7,699 nucleotides of DNA from an uncultured Actinomycetes bacterium (GCA_903891755.1 CAITFY010000088.1:1-7699); one strand, 5' to 3'. Numbered from the stretch's first letter, positions 1 to 7,313 are shown. Made by a program: numbers and translations. Notes: generated by a model not told the origin, from the letters alone.

Positions 1-2322
1 ATCTCCTGGGGAGACAATCATGGCTCCAACCAAAGTTCCACGGGAATGTTCATCGATCTTTGCTGCCTTCACACCTAGACCGCCACGAGCCTGCTCGCGA
101 TACTCGATGAGTGGGGTTCGCTTGGCGTAACCACCATCTGTTGCTGTGAGGACATAGAGATCAGGTGATGAGCCGGAGATTGAGGCCATGGTGAGAAGTT
201 GGTCGTCGTTACGGAATTTCATACCAATAACACCTGAGGTTGAGCGACCCATTGAACGGATTGACTCTTCCTTTGCAGCAAAACGAAGGGACATGCCATG
301 TTTACTCACAAGCAGAATCTCATCATCGTTTGTAATGAGTGCGGCTGAGACGACTTCATCTTCTGATTTGAGGTTGATTGCAATTAATCCACCGGCGCGA
401 GGTGAGTCATACTCTGTCAAAGGTGATTTTTTAACCATTCCAGTCTTAGTTGCAATCACTAAGTAATGGGTTGGGTCGTACTCGCGTAGAGAGATAACTT
501 GTGCGATTGCCTCATCAGGCTTGAATGCTAAGAGGTTTGCAACGTGTTGGCCACGAGCATCACGTCCAGCATCCGGAAGCTCATGAACTTTGGCGCGATA
601 GACGCGACCTTTATTTGTGAAGAAGAGTAACCAGTCGTGGGTTGAAGCGGTAAAGAAGTGATCTACAAGATCATCTTGCTTAAGCGCTGCACCTTTCACG
701 CCTTTTCCGCCGCGGCGCTGTGCTCGATAGAGATCAGCCTTCGTGCGCTTGGAATATCCACCACGAGTAATTGTTACGACGACCTCTTGATCTGGAATTA
801 AATCTTCAACAGAGAGATCTGACTCAGCGAGAATAATTTGAGAGCGGCGCTCATCTCCATATTTCTCACCAAGTTCGAGGAGTTCGGTTTTGATGATTTC
901 GCGTTGCTTAGCTTCACTTGCGAGAATTTCATTGAGAATAACGATGTCGGCCATCAACGCTTCATACTCATCGTTGATCTTCTGACGCTCAAGAGCTGCG
1001 ATACGACGCAGTTGCATATCCAAAATTGCATTTGCCTGAATCTCATCGACATCAAGCAACTTCATCAATCCAGTGCGAGCCTCTTCTGGAGTTTTCGAAG
1101 CACGAATCAAGGCAATAACCGCATCAAGAGCGTCAAGGGCCTTGAGGTAACCCTGAAGGATGTGCGCGCGTTTTTCACGCTCAGCCAAGCGGAATTTGGT
1201 GCGGCGGACAATGACTTCAACTTGATGTTCGATGTAATAACGAATGAACTCATCGAGGCGAAGGGTTCGAGGTACGCCATCAACCAGAGCCAACATGTTG
1301 GCACCGAAAGAATCTTGAAGTTGGGTGTGCTTGTAAAGGTTATTGAGAACTACCTTCGGTGTTGCATCATTTCGCAAGACAATAACAAGGCGTTGACCTA
1401 GACGTTCATTTCCTTCATCGCGAACATCTGCAATTCCCTTAATGCGACCATCTTTAACAAGTTCTGCAATTTTGAGTGCCAAGTTATCTGGATTTACTTG
1501 ATAAGGAAGTTCTGTAACTACCAAGCAGGTGCGCTTATTGATTTCTTCAATCTCAACAACAGCACGCATAATGATCGAACCACGACCAGTGCGATATGCA
1601 TCCTCAATTCCTTGGCGACCAACAATCAGCGCCTTGGTTGGGAAATCAGGACCTTTCACAATTGTCATTAACTTTGCGAGGGTCTCTTCAGATGAAGCAT
1701 CTGGGTGTTCAAGTGCCCACGCAGTAGCCTCAATAATTTCAGTGAGGTTATGTGGTGGGATATTTGTTGCCATTCCAACCGCGATACCGGCAGAACCATT
1801 AACAAGAAGATTTGGGAAACGGGATGGTAGAACTGTCGGCTCTTGAGAGCGACCGTCATAGTTAGGAATGAAGTTGACGGTATCTTCATCAATATCGCGC
1901 ATCATCTCCATTGCGAGAGCGGCAAGCTTTGCCTCTGTGTAACGCATCGCAGCAGCAGGATCATTACCTGGTGAACCAAAGTTTCCGTTTCCATCAATGA
2001 GTGGATAACGAAGCGACCAGAATTGGGCTAAACGTACAACTGCGTCATAAATGGCACCATCTCCATGGGGATGGTAATTACCCATAACGTCACCGACGAT
2101 ACGAGATGATTTGTAGTAACCCTTATCTGGGCGATATCCCGCATCAAACATTGCGTAGAGAACGCGGCGGTGAACTGGCTTTAAACCATCTCGGACATCT
2201 GGAAGTGCGCGACCGACAATAACTGACATTGCATAATCGAGATAGCTTCGCGCCATCTCAACTTGAAGATCAACTGACTCAATCTTGGAGCCTTCCATGC
2301 CCTCTTGAAATCTATCGTCCAT
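1..2322 (-). CDS. gyrA: DNA gyrase subunit A, C-terminal end outside window
   Basis: This is the breakage-reunion and DNA-wrapping subunit of DNA gyrase, the type IIA topoisomerase that introduces negative supercoils using ATP hydrolysed by GyrB. The window holds 774 codons without a stop. Relatives have roughly 820-880 residues, so perhaps 50-100 C-terminal residues lie beyond base 1. The protein begins MDDRFQEGMEGSKIESVDLQ and continues with SYLDYAMSVIVGRALPDVRD. The DNA-linking tyrosine is Tyr128 in AAAMRYTEAK, with Arg127 beside it. The GyrA box QRRGGKG, which is diagnostic of GyrA rather than ParC, spans residues 535-541 at the start of the wrapping domain. The ATG shares its A with the gyrB stop (TAATG) and no strong Shine-Dalgarno precedes it, so translational coupling is likely. 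Met9 is a less likely start because an AGAGGG lies almost directly against it. The quinolone pocket reads HPHGDGAIYDA, with Gly89 where E. coli has Ser83 and Asp93 where it has Asp87; the usual AQPW is AQFW (Phe101). No intein interrupts the Tyr128 region. Confidence 0.98.
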   Translation of the reverse strand, partial: MDDRFQEGMEGSKIESVDLQVEMARSYLDYAMSVIVGRALPDVRDGLKPVHRRVLYAMFDAGYRPDKGYYKSSRIVGDVMGNYHPHGDGAIYDAVVRLAQFWSLRYPLIDGNGNFGSPGNDPAAAMRYTEAKLAALAMEMMRDIDEDTVNFIPNYDGRSQEPTVLPSRFPNLLVNGSAGIAVGMATNIPPHNLTEIIEATAWALEHPDASSEETLAKLMTIVKGPDFPTKALIVGRQGIEDAYRTGRGSIIMRAVVEIEEINKRTCLVVTELPYQVNPDNLALKIAELVKDGRIKGIADVRDEGNERLGQRLVIVLRNDATPKVVLNNLYKHTQLQDSFGANMLALVDGVPRTLRLDEFIRYYIEHQVEVIVRRTKFRLAEREKRAHILQGYLKALDALDAVIALIRASKTPEEARTGLMKLLDVDEIQANAILDMQLRRIAALERQKINDEYEALMADIVILNEILASEAKQREIIKTELLELGEKYGDERRSQIILAESDLSVEDLIPDQEVVVTITRGGYSKRTKADLYRAQRRGGKGVKGAALKQDDLVDHFFTASTHDWLLFFTNKGRVYRAKVHELPDAGRDARGQHVANLLAFKPDEAIAQVISLREYDPTHYLVIATKTGMVKKSPLTEYDSPRAGGLIAINLKSEDEVVSAALITNDDEILLVSKHGMSLRFAAKEESIRSMGRSTSGVIGMKFRNDDQLLTMASISGSSPDLYVLTATDGGYAKRTPLIEYREQARGGLGVKAAKIDEHSRGTLVGAMIVSPGD

Positions 2323-4277
2323 TAGATATCCAAGAATCGAACGTCTTTAGCGTTACGTTGAATAAATGAGCGCCGAAGATCTACATCTTCACCCATGAGG
2401 ACAGAGAAGAGATCATCAGCAGCTGCTGCATCTTCTAAAGTTATTTGCGTCAAGATGCGGTGAGTTGGATCCATGGTGGTATCCCACAACTCTTTAGCAG
2501 GCATTTCGCCCAGGCCTTTGAAGCGTTGAATTCCATCTTCTTTAGGAAGACGCTTGCCGGCCTCTAAACCAATTTTGATGAAGCCATCGCGTTCGCGGTC
2601 GCTAAATGCATATTGAACAGGCTCTTTACCGCCCCACTTCAATTTGTAGAGAGGTGGCTGCGCGAGATATACAAATCCATTTTCAATAAGTGGGCGCATA
2701 AATCTAAAGAGAAGAGTGAGTAGCAGCGTGCGAATATGTTGTCCATCGACGTCAGCATCGGCCATCAAAATAATCTTGTGATAACGCAACTTTGCGACAT
2801 CAAACTCGTCGTGGATGCCAGTACCTAGTGCGGTGATAAGCGCTTGAACTTCATTATTTTGTAGCACGCGATCAATGCGCGCCTTCTCAACGTTAAGAAT
2901 CTTTCCGCGGATTGGAAGCACTGCTTGGTATCTTGAGTCACGGCCACCTTTTGTGGAGCCACCAGCAGAGTCACCCTCAACAATGTAGAGCTCACACTTT
3001 TCTGGTTCGGTCCATTGGCAATCTGCCAACTTACCGGGCATGCCGCGTCCTTCAAGTAAACCTTTACGAGAACGGCTTAGGTCGCGCGCTTTACGCGCCG
3101 CAACACGCGCAGCTGCAGCATCAATACTCTTTCGAACAATATCTTTTCCTTCGCTGGGGTTCTGTTCAAACCAAGCAGTCAAGAATTCATTCATCGCTTT
3201 TTGTGTAAATGATTTTGCTTCAGTGTTACCAAGTTTAGTTTTGGTCTGACCTTCAAATTGAGGCTCACCAATTTTAATAGAGACGATTGCGGTTAGACCT
3301 TCGCGGACATCATCTCCAGTGAGGCGATCTTCCTTCTTGCGGATAAATCCCCACTCTTCACCAAACTTATTTACAATCGAGGTGAGGGCAGTTCGGAAAC
3401 CTTCTTCGTGTGTTCCACCCTCTTGGGTGTTGATGGTGTTTGCAAAGGTGTAGACGCTCTCCGAAAATCCATTGTTCCATTGCATTGCAACTTCAAGTGA
3501 AAGCTTTTGAACTTTATCTTCTGCCTCAAAAGAGATAATAGTTTTGTGTTGCTCGCCTTTAGTGAGATTGAGATGGCGAACGAAATCAACAATTCCACCT
3601 TCATAGTGATAGGTAGCGCTTAACACTTTTCCGTTTTCATCTACACGGCCTGGGCGCTCATCTGTGAGTGTGAGGGTTAGGCCTTTATTGAGAAATGCCA
3701 TCTCGCGAAAACGCGCAGAGAGTGTTTCAAAAGAGAAGTCGGTGGTCTCAAAAATCTCTGCAGATGGCCAGAAGGTAACTGTGGTTCCACTCCTATCTGT
3801 GGCATCGCCTTTACGGACTGGGTGTTGTGGGACTCCCAACTTGTACTCCTGATACCAACGGAATCCGTCGCGGCAGACTTCGACGGCGAGATCAGTTGAA
3901 AGGGCGTTAACAACAGAGATTCCCACCCCGTGTAGGCCGCCTGAAACCGAGTAGCCGCTATCGCCGAATTTTCCACCGGCGTGGAGGACGGTCAAAACAA
4001 TCTCAAGAGCTGGACGCTTTTCAATCGGGTGGAGGTCGACCGGGATTCCGCGGCCGTTATCAATCACTCGCACCGCTCCATCCGCCATCAGGGTGACATT
4101 GATGGTGTCGCAATAACCAGCGAGTGCCTCGTCGACAGAGTTGTCGACTACTTCATAAACCAAGTGGTGGAGTCCGCGCTCTCCAGTGGACCCGATATAC
4201 ATTCCGGGGCGCTTACGAACGGCATCTAGGCCTTCCAGGACGGTGATGGCGCTAGCGTCGTAAGAATTCTCCGACAT
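2322..4277 (-). CDS. gyrB: DNA gyrase subunit B
   Basis: This is the ATPase subunit of DNA gyrase; it captures and passes the transported duplex and supplies the metal-binding TOPRIM domain. From the chosen ATG it has 651 residues. The GHKL ATPase is at the N-terminus: Glu42 and Asn46 in YEVVDNSVDEA, DNGRGIP at 73-79, and the glycine-rich lid GGLHGVG at 113-119. The transducer carries the QTK loop (344-346). TOPRIM shows EGDSAGGS from 434 and the metal-binding DADVD at 507-511. The tail carries QRFKGLGEM (584-592) and ends AKDVRFLDI. There is no 170-residue insertion of the kind found in proteobacterial GyrB, as expected for an actinobacterium. The start at 4277 is chosen because MSENSYDASAITVLEGLDAV begins at the conserved region and has AGGGGG seven bases upstream. 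An in-frame ATG at 4349 would add 24 residues with no family character. The stop overlaps the gyrA start by one base, matching the one-to-one stoichiometry of the enzyme. Confidence 0.98.
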   Translation of the reverse strand: MSENSYDASAITVLEGLDAVRKRPGMYIGSTGERGLHHLVYEVVDNSVDEALAGYCDTINVTLMADGAVRVIDNGRGIPVDLHPIEKRPALEIVLTVLHAGGKFGDSGYSVSGGLHGVGISVVNALSTDLAVEVCRDGFRWYQEYKLGVPQHPVRKGDATDRSGTTVTFWPSAEIFETTDFSFETLSARFREMAFLNKGLTLTLTDERPGRVDENGKVLSATYHYEGGIVDFVRHLNLTKGEQHKTIISFEAEDKVQKLSLEVAMQWNNGFSESVYTFANTINTQEGGTHEEGFRTALTSIVNKFGEEWGFIRKKEDRLTGDDVREGLTAIVSIKIGEPQFEGQTKTKLGNTEAKSFTQKAMNEFLTAWFEQNPSEGKDIVRKSIDAAAARVAARKARDLSRSRKGLLEGRGMPGKLADCQWTEPEKCELYIVEGDSAGGSTKGGRDSRYQAVLPIRGKILNVEKARIDRVLQNNEVQALITALGTGIHDEFDVAKLRYHKIILMADADVDGQHIRTLLLTLLFRFMRPLIENGFVYLAQPPLYKLKWGGKEPVQYAFSDRERDGFIKIGLEAGKRLPKEDGIQRFKGLGEMPAKELWDTTMDPTHRILTQITLEDAAAADDLFSVLMGEDVDLRRSFIQRNAKDVRFLDI

Positions 4278-4421
4278 CGCTCCACCCCCTAGAAATATGA
4301 AAATCCGCCAAAACCAATTCTTAGCCGAATATGGCTGGCACAGCCTCAAATCTTAGTGGTAAAAGGGAGATAGAACCAGCCGTAAAAAGGCGTAGGTGAA
4401 CTTCTGCGGGGCTTTTGGACT
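4278..4421 (-). promoter_or_regulatory. gyrB leader with candidate promoter and overlapping hairpins
   Basis: This 144-base gap between dciA and gyrB is the largest non-coding space in the cluster apart from oriC, so gyrBA probably has its own promoter. On the minus strand TAAGAT (4355-4350) fits the actinobacterial -10 pattern TAnnnT, but I see no convincing -35 element in front of it. Downstream of it GGCTG and CAGCC form a five-pair, three-base-loop hairpin (4333-4345). The same CAGCC can instead pair with GGCT at 4326-4323. There is no following T run, so it is not a standard intrinsic terminator. Supercoiling-responsive control of gyrase genes is common in bacteria, but nothing here proves it. 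Confidence 0.4.
4285..4290 (-). promoter_or_regulatory. Ribosome binding site of gyrB
   Basis: On the minus strand AGGGGG lies seven bases before the ATG at 4277, an ideal spacing. A second purine run, GGAG, lies only two bases from the ATG and is too close to serve alone. This site decides the gyrB start at 4277 over the upstream in-frame ATG at 4349. Confidence 0.7.
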
Positions 4422-4877
4422 TTACCCGTAGGTATCCCTAGGACCTCGGGAATTTCGGATCGTTCTTATGCCCTTCTTCCAACTTGGCGCCCCGGGCGGA
4501 AGAACCACAATCTCTTCAACGAGCGCCCCTGGGGCGGAGTTAGAAATTGTCTTGAGAAGGGTGCTCGCCATCAAGGTTAATTGGGTGGCCCAGGCGGTTG
4601 AGCTCGCCTGAACAGTGAGGACGCCATCCACGAGAGAGATGGGGGTGGAATGTGAACCAACATCTGAACCAACAACTGTCACCCACTCTGTAAAAAGGGA
4701 GCCTTCTGCAATTCCTTGTCGCCAATCGCGGACTGTTACAAGTTCTGAAAGTACTGAACTTAAAGATTGGGGGTCGCCGATTTTTTCACGGGGAGTCTCT
4801 GTTGTATTTACCGATCTAGATTTTCGCGAGTTATCGCGCCAGGTTCGGTACAACTCTTTAGCGAGATCTACCTTCAT
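4422..4877 (-). CDS. dciA: DUF721 family protein, DciA-type replicative helicase operator
   Basis: This 151-residue protein belongs to the DUF721 family. Its studied members (DciA) replace the DnaC/DnaI helicase loader in most bacteria and act with the DnaB helicase during initiation and fork progression. The DUF721 core runs from about residue 38 to 125: a helical start (LSSVLSELVTVRDW), then FTEWVTVVGSDVGSHSTPISL, then LTVQASSTAWATQLTLM and a C-terminal strand EEIVVLPPG. The tail SWKKG...RGPRDTYG is the conserved signature of the actinobacterial members. The N-terminal 35 residues are basic and polar, probably flexible. The ATG overlaps the recF stop in an ATGA, without a good Shine-Dalgarno, so the gene is probably translated by coupling to recF. 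The position between recF and gyrB is the usual one in Actinobacteria. The family call is firm; the exact mode of helicase loading in this organism is inferred. Confidence 0.92.
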   Translation of the reverse strand: MKVDLAKELYRTWRDNSRKSRSVNTTETPREKIGDPQSLSSVLSELVTVRDWRQGIAEGSLFTEWVTVVGSDVGSHSTPISLVDGVLTVQASSTAWATQLTLMASTLLKTISNSAPGALVEEIVVLPPGAPSWKKGIRTIRNSRGPRDTYG

Positions 4878-5965
4878 GGAACTATTTTAACGCTTCCGTT
4901 TTTCACAATGTAAGTGCTTCCTTGTAAATCTTTAGGGAGGTCGCTTTCAACAGCAACTGTGATGATTGTCTGCTCTGCTGATTTCGCTAAAGAGACCAAC
5001 TGTTCTCGCCTCTCTTCATCTAACTCTGAGAAGACATCATCTAAAATTAAAATTGGTTTGGAACCCTCATTGATGAGTAACTCATATGCAGCAAGTTTTA
5101 ATGAGAGTGCGATTGACCAAGATTCTCCATGTGAGGCATAGCCTTTAACAAGATGATTTCCGAGATGGAGTAGGAGATCATCGCGATGGGGACCAACAAG
5201 TGTTAATCCACGTTCTAACTCTTGCCCTCGCAACTCAGACATTTTTTGGATGATTGAGTCGTAGTTCTCTTGCAGAACTGTTGAAGGGTTTTCTATAGAA
5301 CTTTTATATTTTATTGAAGCTGGTTTTTCAGGAGAGATGTTGGCGTAAATCTTTGTGAATAGTGGGGTGAACTCCTCTAGAAGAGTAATTCGAGCAGCAA
5401 TTATTTCTGCACCAAATTTCGCGACTTGTTGATCCCATGATTCCAAAGAAGAGTTATTGGAACGTGTTTTGAGAAGTGCATTTCTCTGTCTTACCGCTCG
5501 TTCGTAATCAGTAATTACTCCAGCAAGTCTTGGGGATCTTAAGGTTACGATTTGATCTATGAATCTTCTACGTTCAGATGGATCTCCGCGGACTAGATCC
5601 AAATCCTCAGGTGAGAAGTAAATACATTGAACTAAACCAAAGAGTTCCTTCTGGCTGCGCACAGGGTTTTGATTTATACGAGCACGGTTGGCTTTATCTG
5701 CATTAATCTCAAGCTCAACCAAAATCTCTCTATCTGGGTGTTGTACTTTGGCGCGGGTATAGGCAGAGCTTTCACCTAGCTTCACAAGTGGTTGATCACC
5801 GGCGGTTCTGTGGGAAGAGAGAAAAGCCATATACATAACCGCTTCAACAATATTGGTTTTGCCCTCACCATTGCGTCCTAAAAAGACCGTAATCCCTTTA
5901 CTTAAAGGTAGGTCTAACTCACTATAAGAACGAAAATTCTTAAGTGAGAGATGGGAGAGGTGCAC
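4874..5965 (-). CDS. recF: DNA replication and repair protein RecF
   Basis: This is an SMC-like ABC-type ATPase that binds gapped DNA and, with RecO and RecR, helps load RecA on single-stranded gaps and restart stalled forks. At 363 residues it is close to the usual family length. The Walker A loop GRNGEGKTN is at residues 30-38, preceded by the typical N-terminus HLSHLSLKNFRSY. The conserved YFSPEDLDLVRGDPSERRRF stretch starts at 116. GPHRDDLLLHL lies at 258-268, the ABC signature within ASHGESWSIALSLKLA begins at 277, and Walker B ILILDDVFSELDEERR begins at 305 with Asp309, Asp310 and Glu314. The start codon is GTG at 5965, six bases after the dnaN stop; the protein begins at the conserved position, so no other start is needed. 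No clear Shine-Dalgarno precedes it, which suggests coupling to dnaN. No gnd gene lies between dnaN and recF, unlike in mycobacteria and streptomycetes. Confidence 0.97.
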   Translation of the reverse strand: MHLSHLSLKNFRSYSELDLPLSKGITVFLGRNGEGKTNIVEAVMYMAFLSSHRTAGDQPLVKLGESSAYTRAKVQHPDREILVELEINADKANRARINQNPVRSQKELFGLVQCIYFSPEDLDLVRGDPSERRRFIDQIVTLRSPRLAGVITDYERAVRQRNALLKTRSNNSSLESWDQQVAKFGAEIIAARITLLEEFTPLFTKIYANISPEKPASIKYKSSIENPSTVLQENYDSIIQKMSELRGQELERGLTLVGPHRDDLLLHLGNHLVKGYASHGESWSIALSLKLAAYELLINEGSKPILILDDVFSELDEERREQLVSLAKSAEQTIITVAVESDLPKDLQGSTYIVKNGSVKIVP

Positions 5966-5971
5966 GCTTTA

Positions 5972-7099
5972 TTAAGCGCCGTAGCGCATCGGCATTAGTA
6001 AGTACTGATAACTAATATCTCGCGTTCCAGAAAGTTCGTGCTTGCCGGTCAACACTGCTGGTTTATTTCCGCCGGTGAAATTTATTTGTACAAATGGAGT
6101 ACCGATAGCTTGCAAACCATCTGTTAAATACTGTGGGTTGAAAGCGATGTTGATTGGCTCGCCAGTGTAAATAATTTCGAGCTCCTCGGTTGCCTGTGCA
6201 TCTTCACCGGCACCTGCTTCAAGTTGAAGGGTGTTGTTTGCAAAGATAAGGCGGAGTGGAACTGTTTTATCCGTGACCAGAGCTACACGGCGGACAGAAT
6301 CTAGGAATGGGGCAACTTCGATTGTCGCCTCAGCAACTGACTCTGATGGGAGTAAATGTTTAAATGGTGGGAATGTTCCATCGAGTGTTCTTGAGGTCAT
6401 TGTTTTTAACTCAGAGAGAAATCCGATAAGGCGTTCATTGGAAGTTGTGGGTGAGAGCGCAAGGGTGACTTGTGAGTGTGCAGTAAGAGATTTCGCTGCA
6501 TCGGAAAGGGTGCGTGCGCGGACCAAGGTATTAACTTCAATATCTGGGCTCTTTGCTTGCCAATTAAGTTCGCGAACCGCTAAGCGATAGCGATCTGTGG
6601 CAGCCAGAGTGATTTTGTTCTGGTTGATTTCAATATGCACACCGGTAAGCGTGGGAAGTGAATCATCTTTACCGGCGGCAATTGCTACTTGGTTGACGGC
6701 GTGAGCAAAGACATCGCTAGGAATAACTCCCGCGGTCTCTGGAAGCTCTGGCAGGGTTGGGTATTCATTGACCGAGAGTGTTGGGAGAGTGAACTTGGCG
6801 GTTCCGGCTGTCACGAGTACGCGGCTTCCATCCAAAGTGAAGGTGATTGGTTTGTTTGGAAGCGAGCGAGCGATTTCAGCCAAGAGCCGCCCAGGCACTA
6901 AAACTTTTCCTTTAGCTGTGATGTCCGCTTTTAAGATTGCTTTTGTGGAAGTCTCGAGATCAGATCCCGTGAGAGTGATTGAGGTATCTACATCGATCAT
7001 GATTCCAAGGAGCTCGGGTTTGATAGGGCGCGTGGAGAGGCTACGAGCCACCCAATTAACTGCATCAACCAACTCTGTTGGTTCAACCAAAAACTTCAT
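5972..7099 (-). CDS. dnaN: DNA polymerase III beta subunit, sliding clamp
   Basis: This is the ring-shaped sliding clamp that tethers the replicative polymerase to DNA and docks other replication and repair proteins in its hydrophobic cleft. It has 375 residues, the normal bacterial length, and three similar domains of about 120 residues (roughly 1-122, 123-250 and 251-375). Supporting motifs are MKFLVEPTELVDAVNWVARS at the start, GRLLAEIARSLP (70-81), the cleft motif ATDRYRLA (167-174), LDGTFPPFKHLLP (239-251) and the C-terminal LLMPMR (367-372), followed by YGA. The ATG at 7099 has AGAGGT five bases upstream (7104-7109). The gene is the first downstream of oriC and is transcribed away from it. 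It probably heads a dnaN-recF-dciA transcription unit, as recF begins six bases after its TAA. The 5' leader contains a seven-pair inverted repeat and a tandem octamer, described separately. Confidence 0.98.
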   Translation of the reverse strand: MKFLVEPTELVDAVNWVARSLSTRPIKPELLGIMIDVDTSITLTGSDLETSTKAILKADITAKGKVLVPGRLLAEIARSLPNKPITFTLDGSRVLVTAGTAKFTLPTLSVNEYPTLPELPETAGVIPSDVFAHAVNQVAIAAGKDDSLPTLTGVHIEINQNKITLAATDRYRLAVRELNWQAKSPDIEVNTLVRARTLSDAAKSLTAHSQVTLALSPTTSNERLIGFLSELKTMTSRTLDGTFPPFKHLLPSESVAEATIEVAPFLDSVRRVALVTDKTVPLRLIFANNTLQLEAGAGEDAQATEELEIIYTGEPINIAFNPQYLTDGLQAIGTPFVQINFTGGNKPAVLTGKHELSGTRDISYQYLLMPMRYGA

Positions 7100-7103
7100 C
7101 TCT

Positions 7104-7109
7104 ACCTCT
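7104..7109 (-). promoter_or_regulatory. Ribosome binding site of dnaN
   Basis: On the minus strand AGAGGT lies five bases before the ATG at 7099. It is the best match to the anti-Shine-Dalgarno sequence in the dnaN leader and fixes the start. Confidence 0.65.
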
Positions 7110-7114
7110 TTCTA

Positions 7115-7137
7115 AAACCTTCACAAGTCTAAGGTTT
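7115..7137. repeat. Inverted repeat in dnaN leader
   Basis: AAACCTT (7115-7121) and AAGGTTT (7131-7137) are perfect seven-base inverted arms around a nine-base loop. The repeat starts six bases upstream of the dnaN Shine-Dalgarno. In the dnaN transcript it could form a modest hairpin next to the ribosome binding site; as DNA it could be a protein-binding dyad. It has no T run after it, so it is not a terminator. Confidence 0.5.
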
Positions 7138-7142
7138 CACTC

Positions 7143-7160
7143 TGACGCCCTTTGACGTCC
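7143..7160. repeat. Tandem octamer TGACGCCC / TGACGTCC
   Basis: Two octamers differing at one base (7143-7150 and 7153-7160) start ten bases apart, so they lie on the same face of the helix. The second contains the palindrome GACGTC. They sit between the AT-rich element and dnaN. A protein-binding site is possible; no known motif is recognised. Confidence 0.4.
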
Positions 7161-7194
7161 TAGCCCCAGCCTTCGCCAGTTATTGTTTTCACTC

Positions 7195-7218
7195 TTTTTA
7201 TATCTATATAAAGTTATT
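7195..7218. other. Candidate DNA unwinding element with AT palindrome
   Basis: Twenty-two of these 24 bases are A or T, the most AT-rich stretch I noticed in the region. It contains a perfect inverted repeat, TTTATAT (7197-7203) and ATATAAA (7206-7212) around a central CT. It lies beside the leftmost DnaA box, the position expected for the duplex-melting site. On the minus strand it may also supply the -10 region for dnaN. Confidence 0.5.
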
Positions 7219-7240
7219 CGTAGTAACCAGAGGCTAATCC

Positions 7241-7249
7241 TGTGGAAAA
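7241..7249 (-). promoter_or_regulatory. DnaA box TTTTCCACA
   Basis: One mismatch from TTATCCACA, on the minus strand. It is the box closest to the AT-rich unwinding candidate and so the likely edge from which DnaA would spread onto single-stranded DNA. Confidence 0.6.
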
Positions 7250-7292
7250 GGTTAAAAACGCAGGTGAGCCGCGATAAAACCTTCTCTACAGT

Positions 7293-7301
7293 TGTGGGCA
7301 A
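7293..7301 (-). promoter_or_regulatory. Weak DnaA box TTGCCCACA
   Basis: Two mismatches from TTATCCACA, one from the TTGTCCACA form common in high-GC Actinobacteria. It lies three bases from the box at 7305-7313, in the same orientation, forming a pair. Confidence 0.45.
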
Positions 7302-7304
7302 CCA

Positions 7305-7313
7305 TGTGGAAAA
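7305..7313 (-). promoter_or_regulatory. DnaA box TTTTCCACA
   Basis: One mismatch from the consensus and identical in sequence and strand to the box at 7241-7249. It is the stronger member of the left-hand pair. Confidence 0.6.

Noticed and set aside
838..1401. A 187-codon open frame on the plus strand, antisense to gyrA
   Set aside because: It lies fully within well-conserved gyrA sequence on the opposite strand, has no recognisable domain and no ribosome binding site that I can see. It is a shadow of gyrA codon use.
4278..4349. Upstream in-frame ATG that would extend GyrB by 24 residues
   Set aside because: The extension has no conservation with GyrB N-termini, and the ATG at 4277 has AGGGGG at ideal spacing and begins at the expected point.
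6768..7115. A 115-codon plus-strand frame antisense to the start of dnaN
   Set aside because: The dnaN protein is conserved along its whole length here; the antisense frame has low-complexity composition and no family resemblance.
7214..7222. DnaA-box-like TTATTCGTA
   Set aside because: It differs from the relaxed TTATnCACA consensus at two core positions (GTA instead of ACA) and lies inside the AT-rich stretch.
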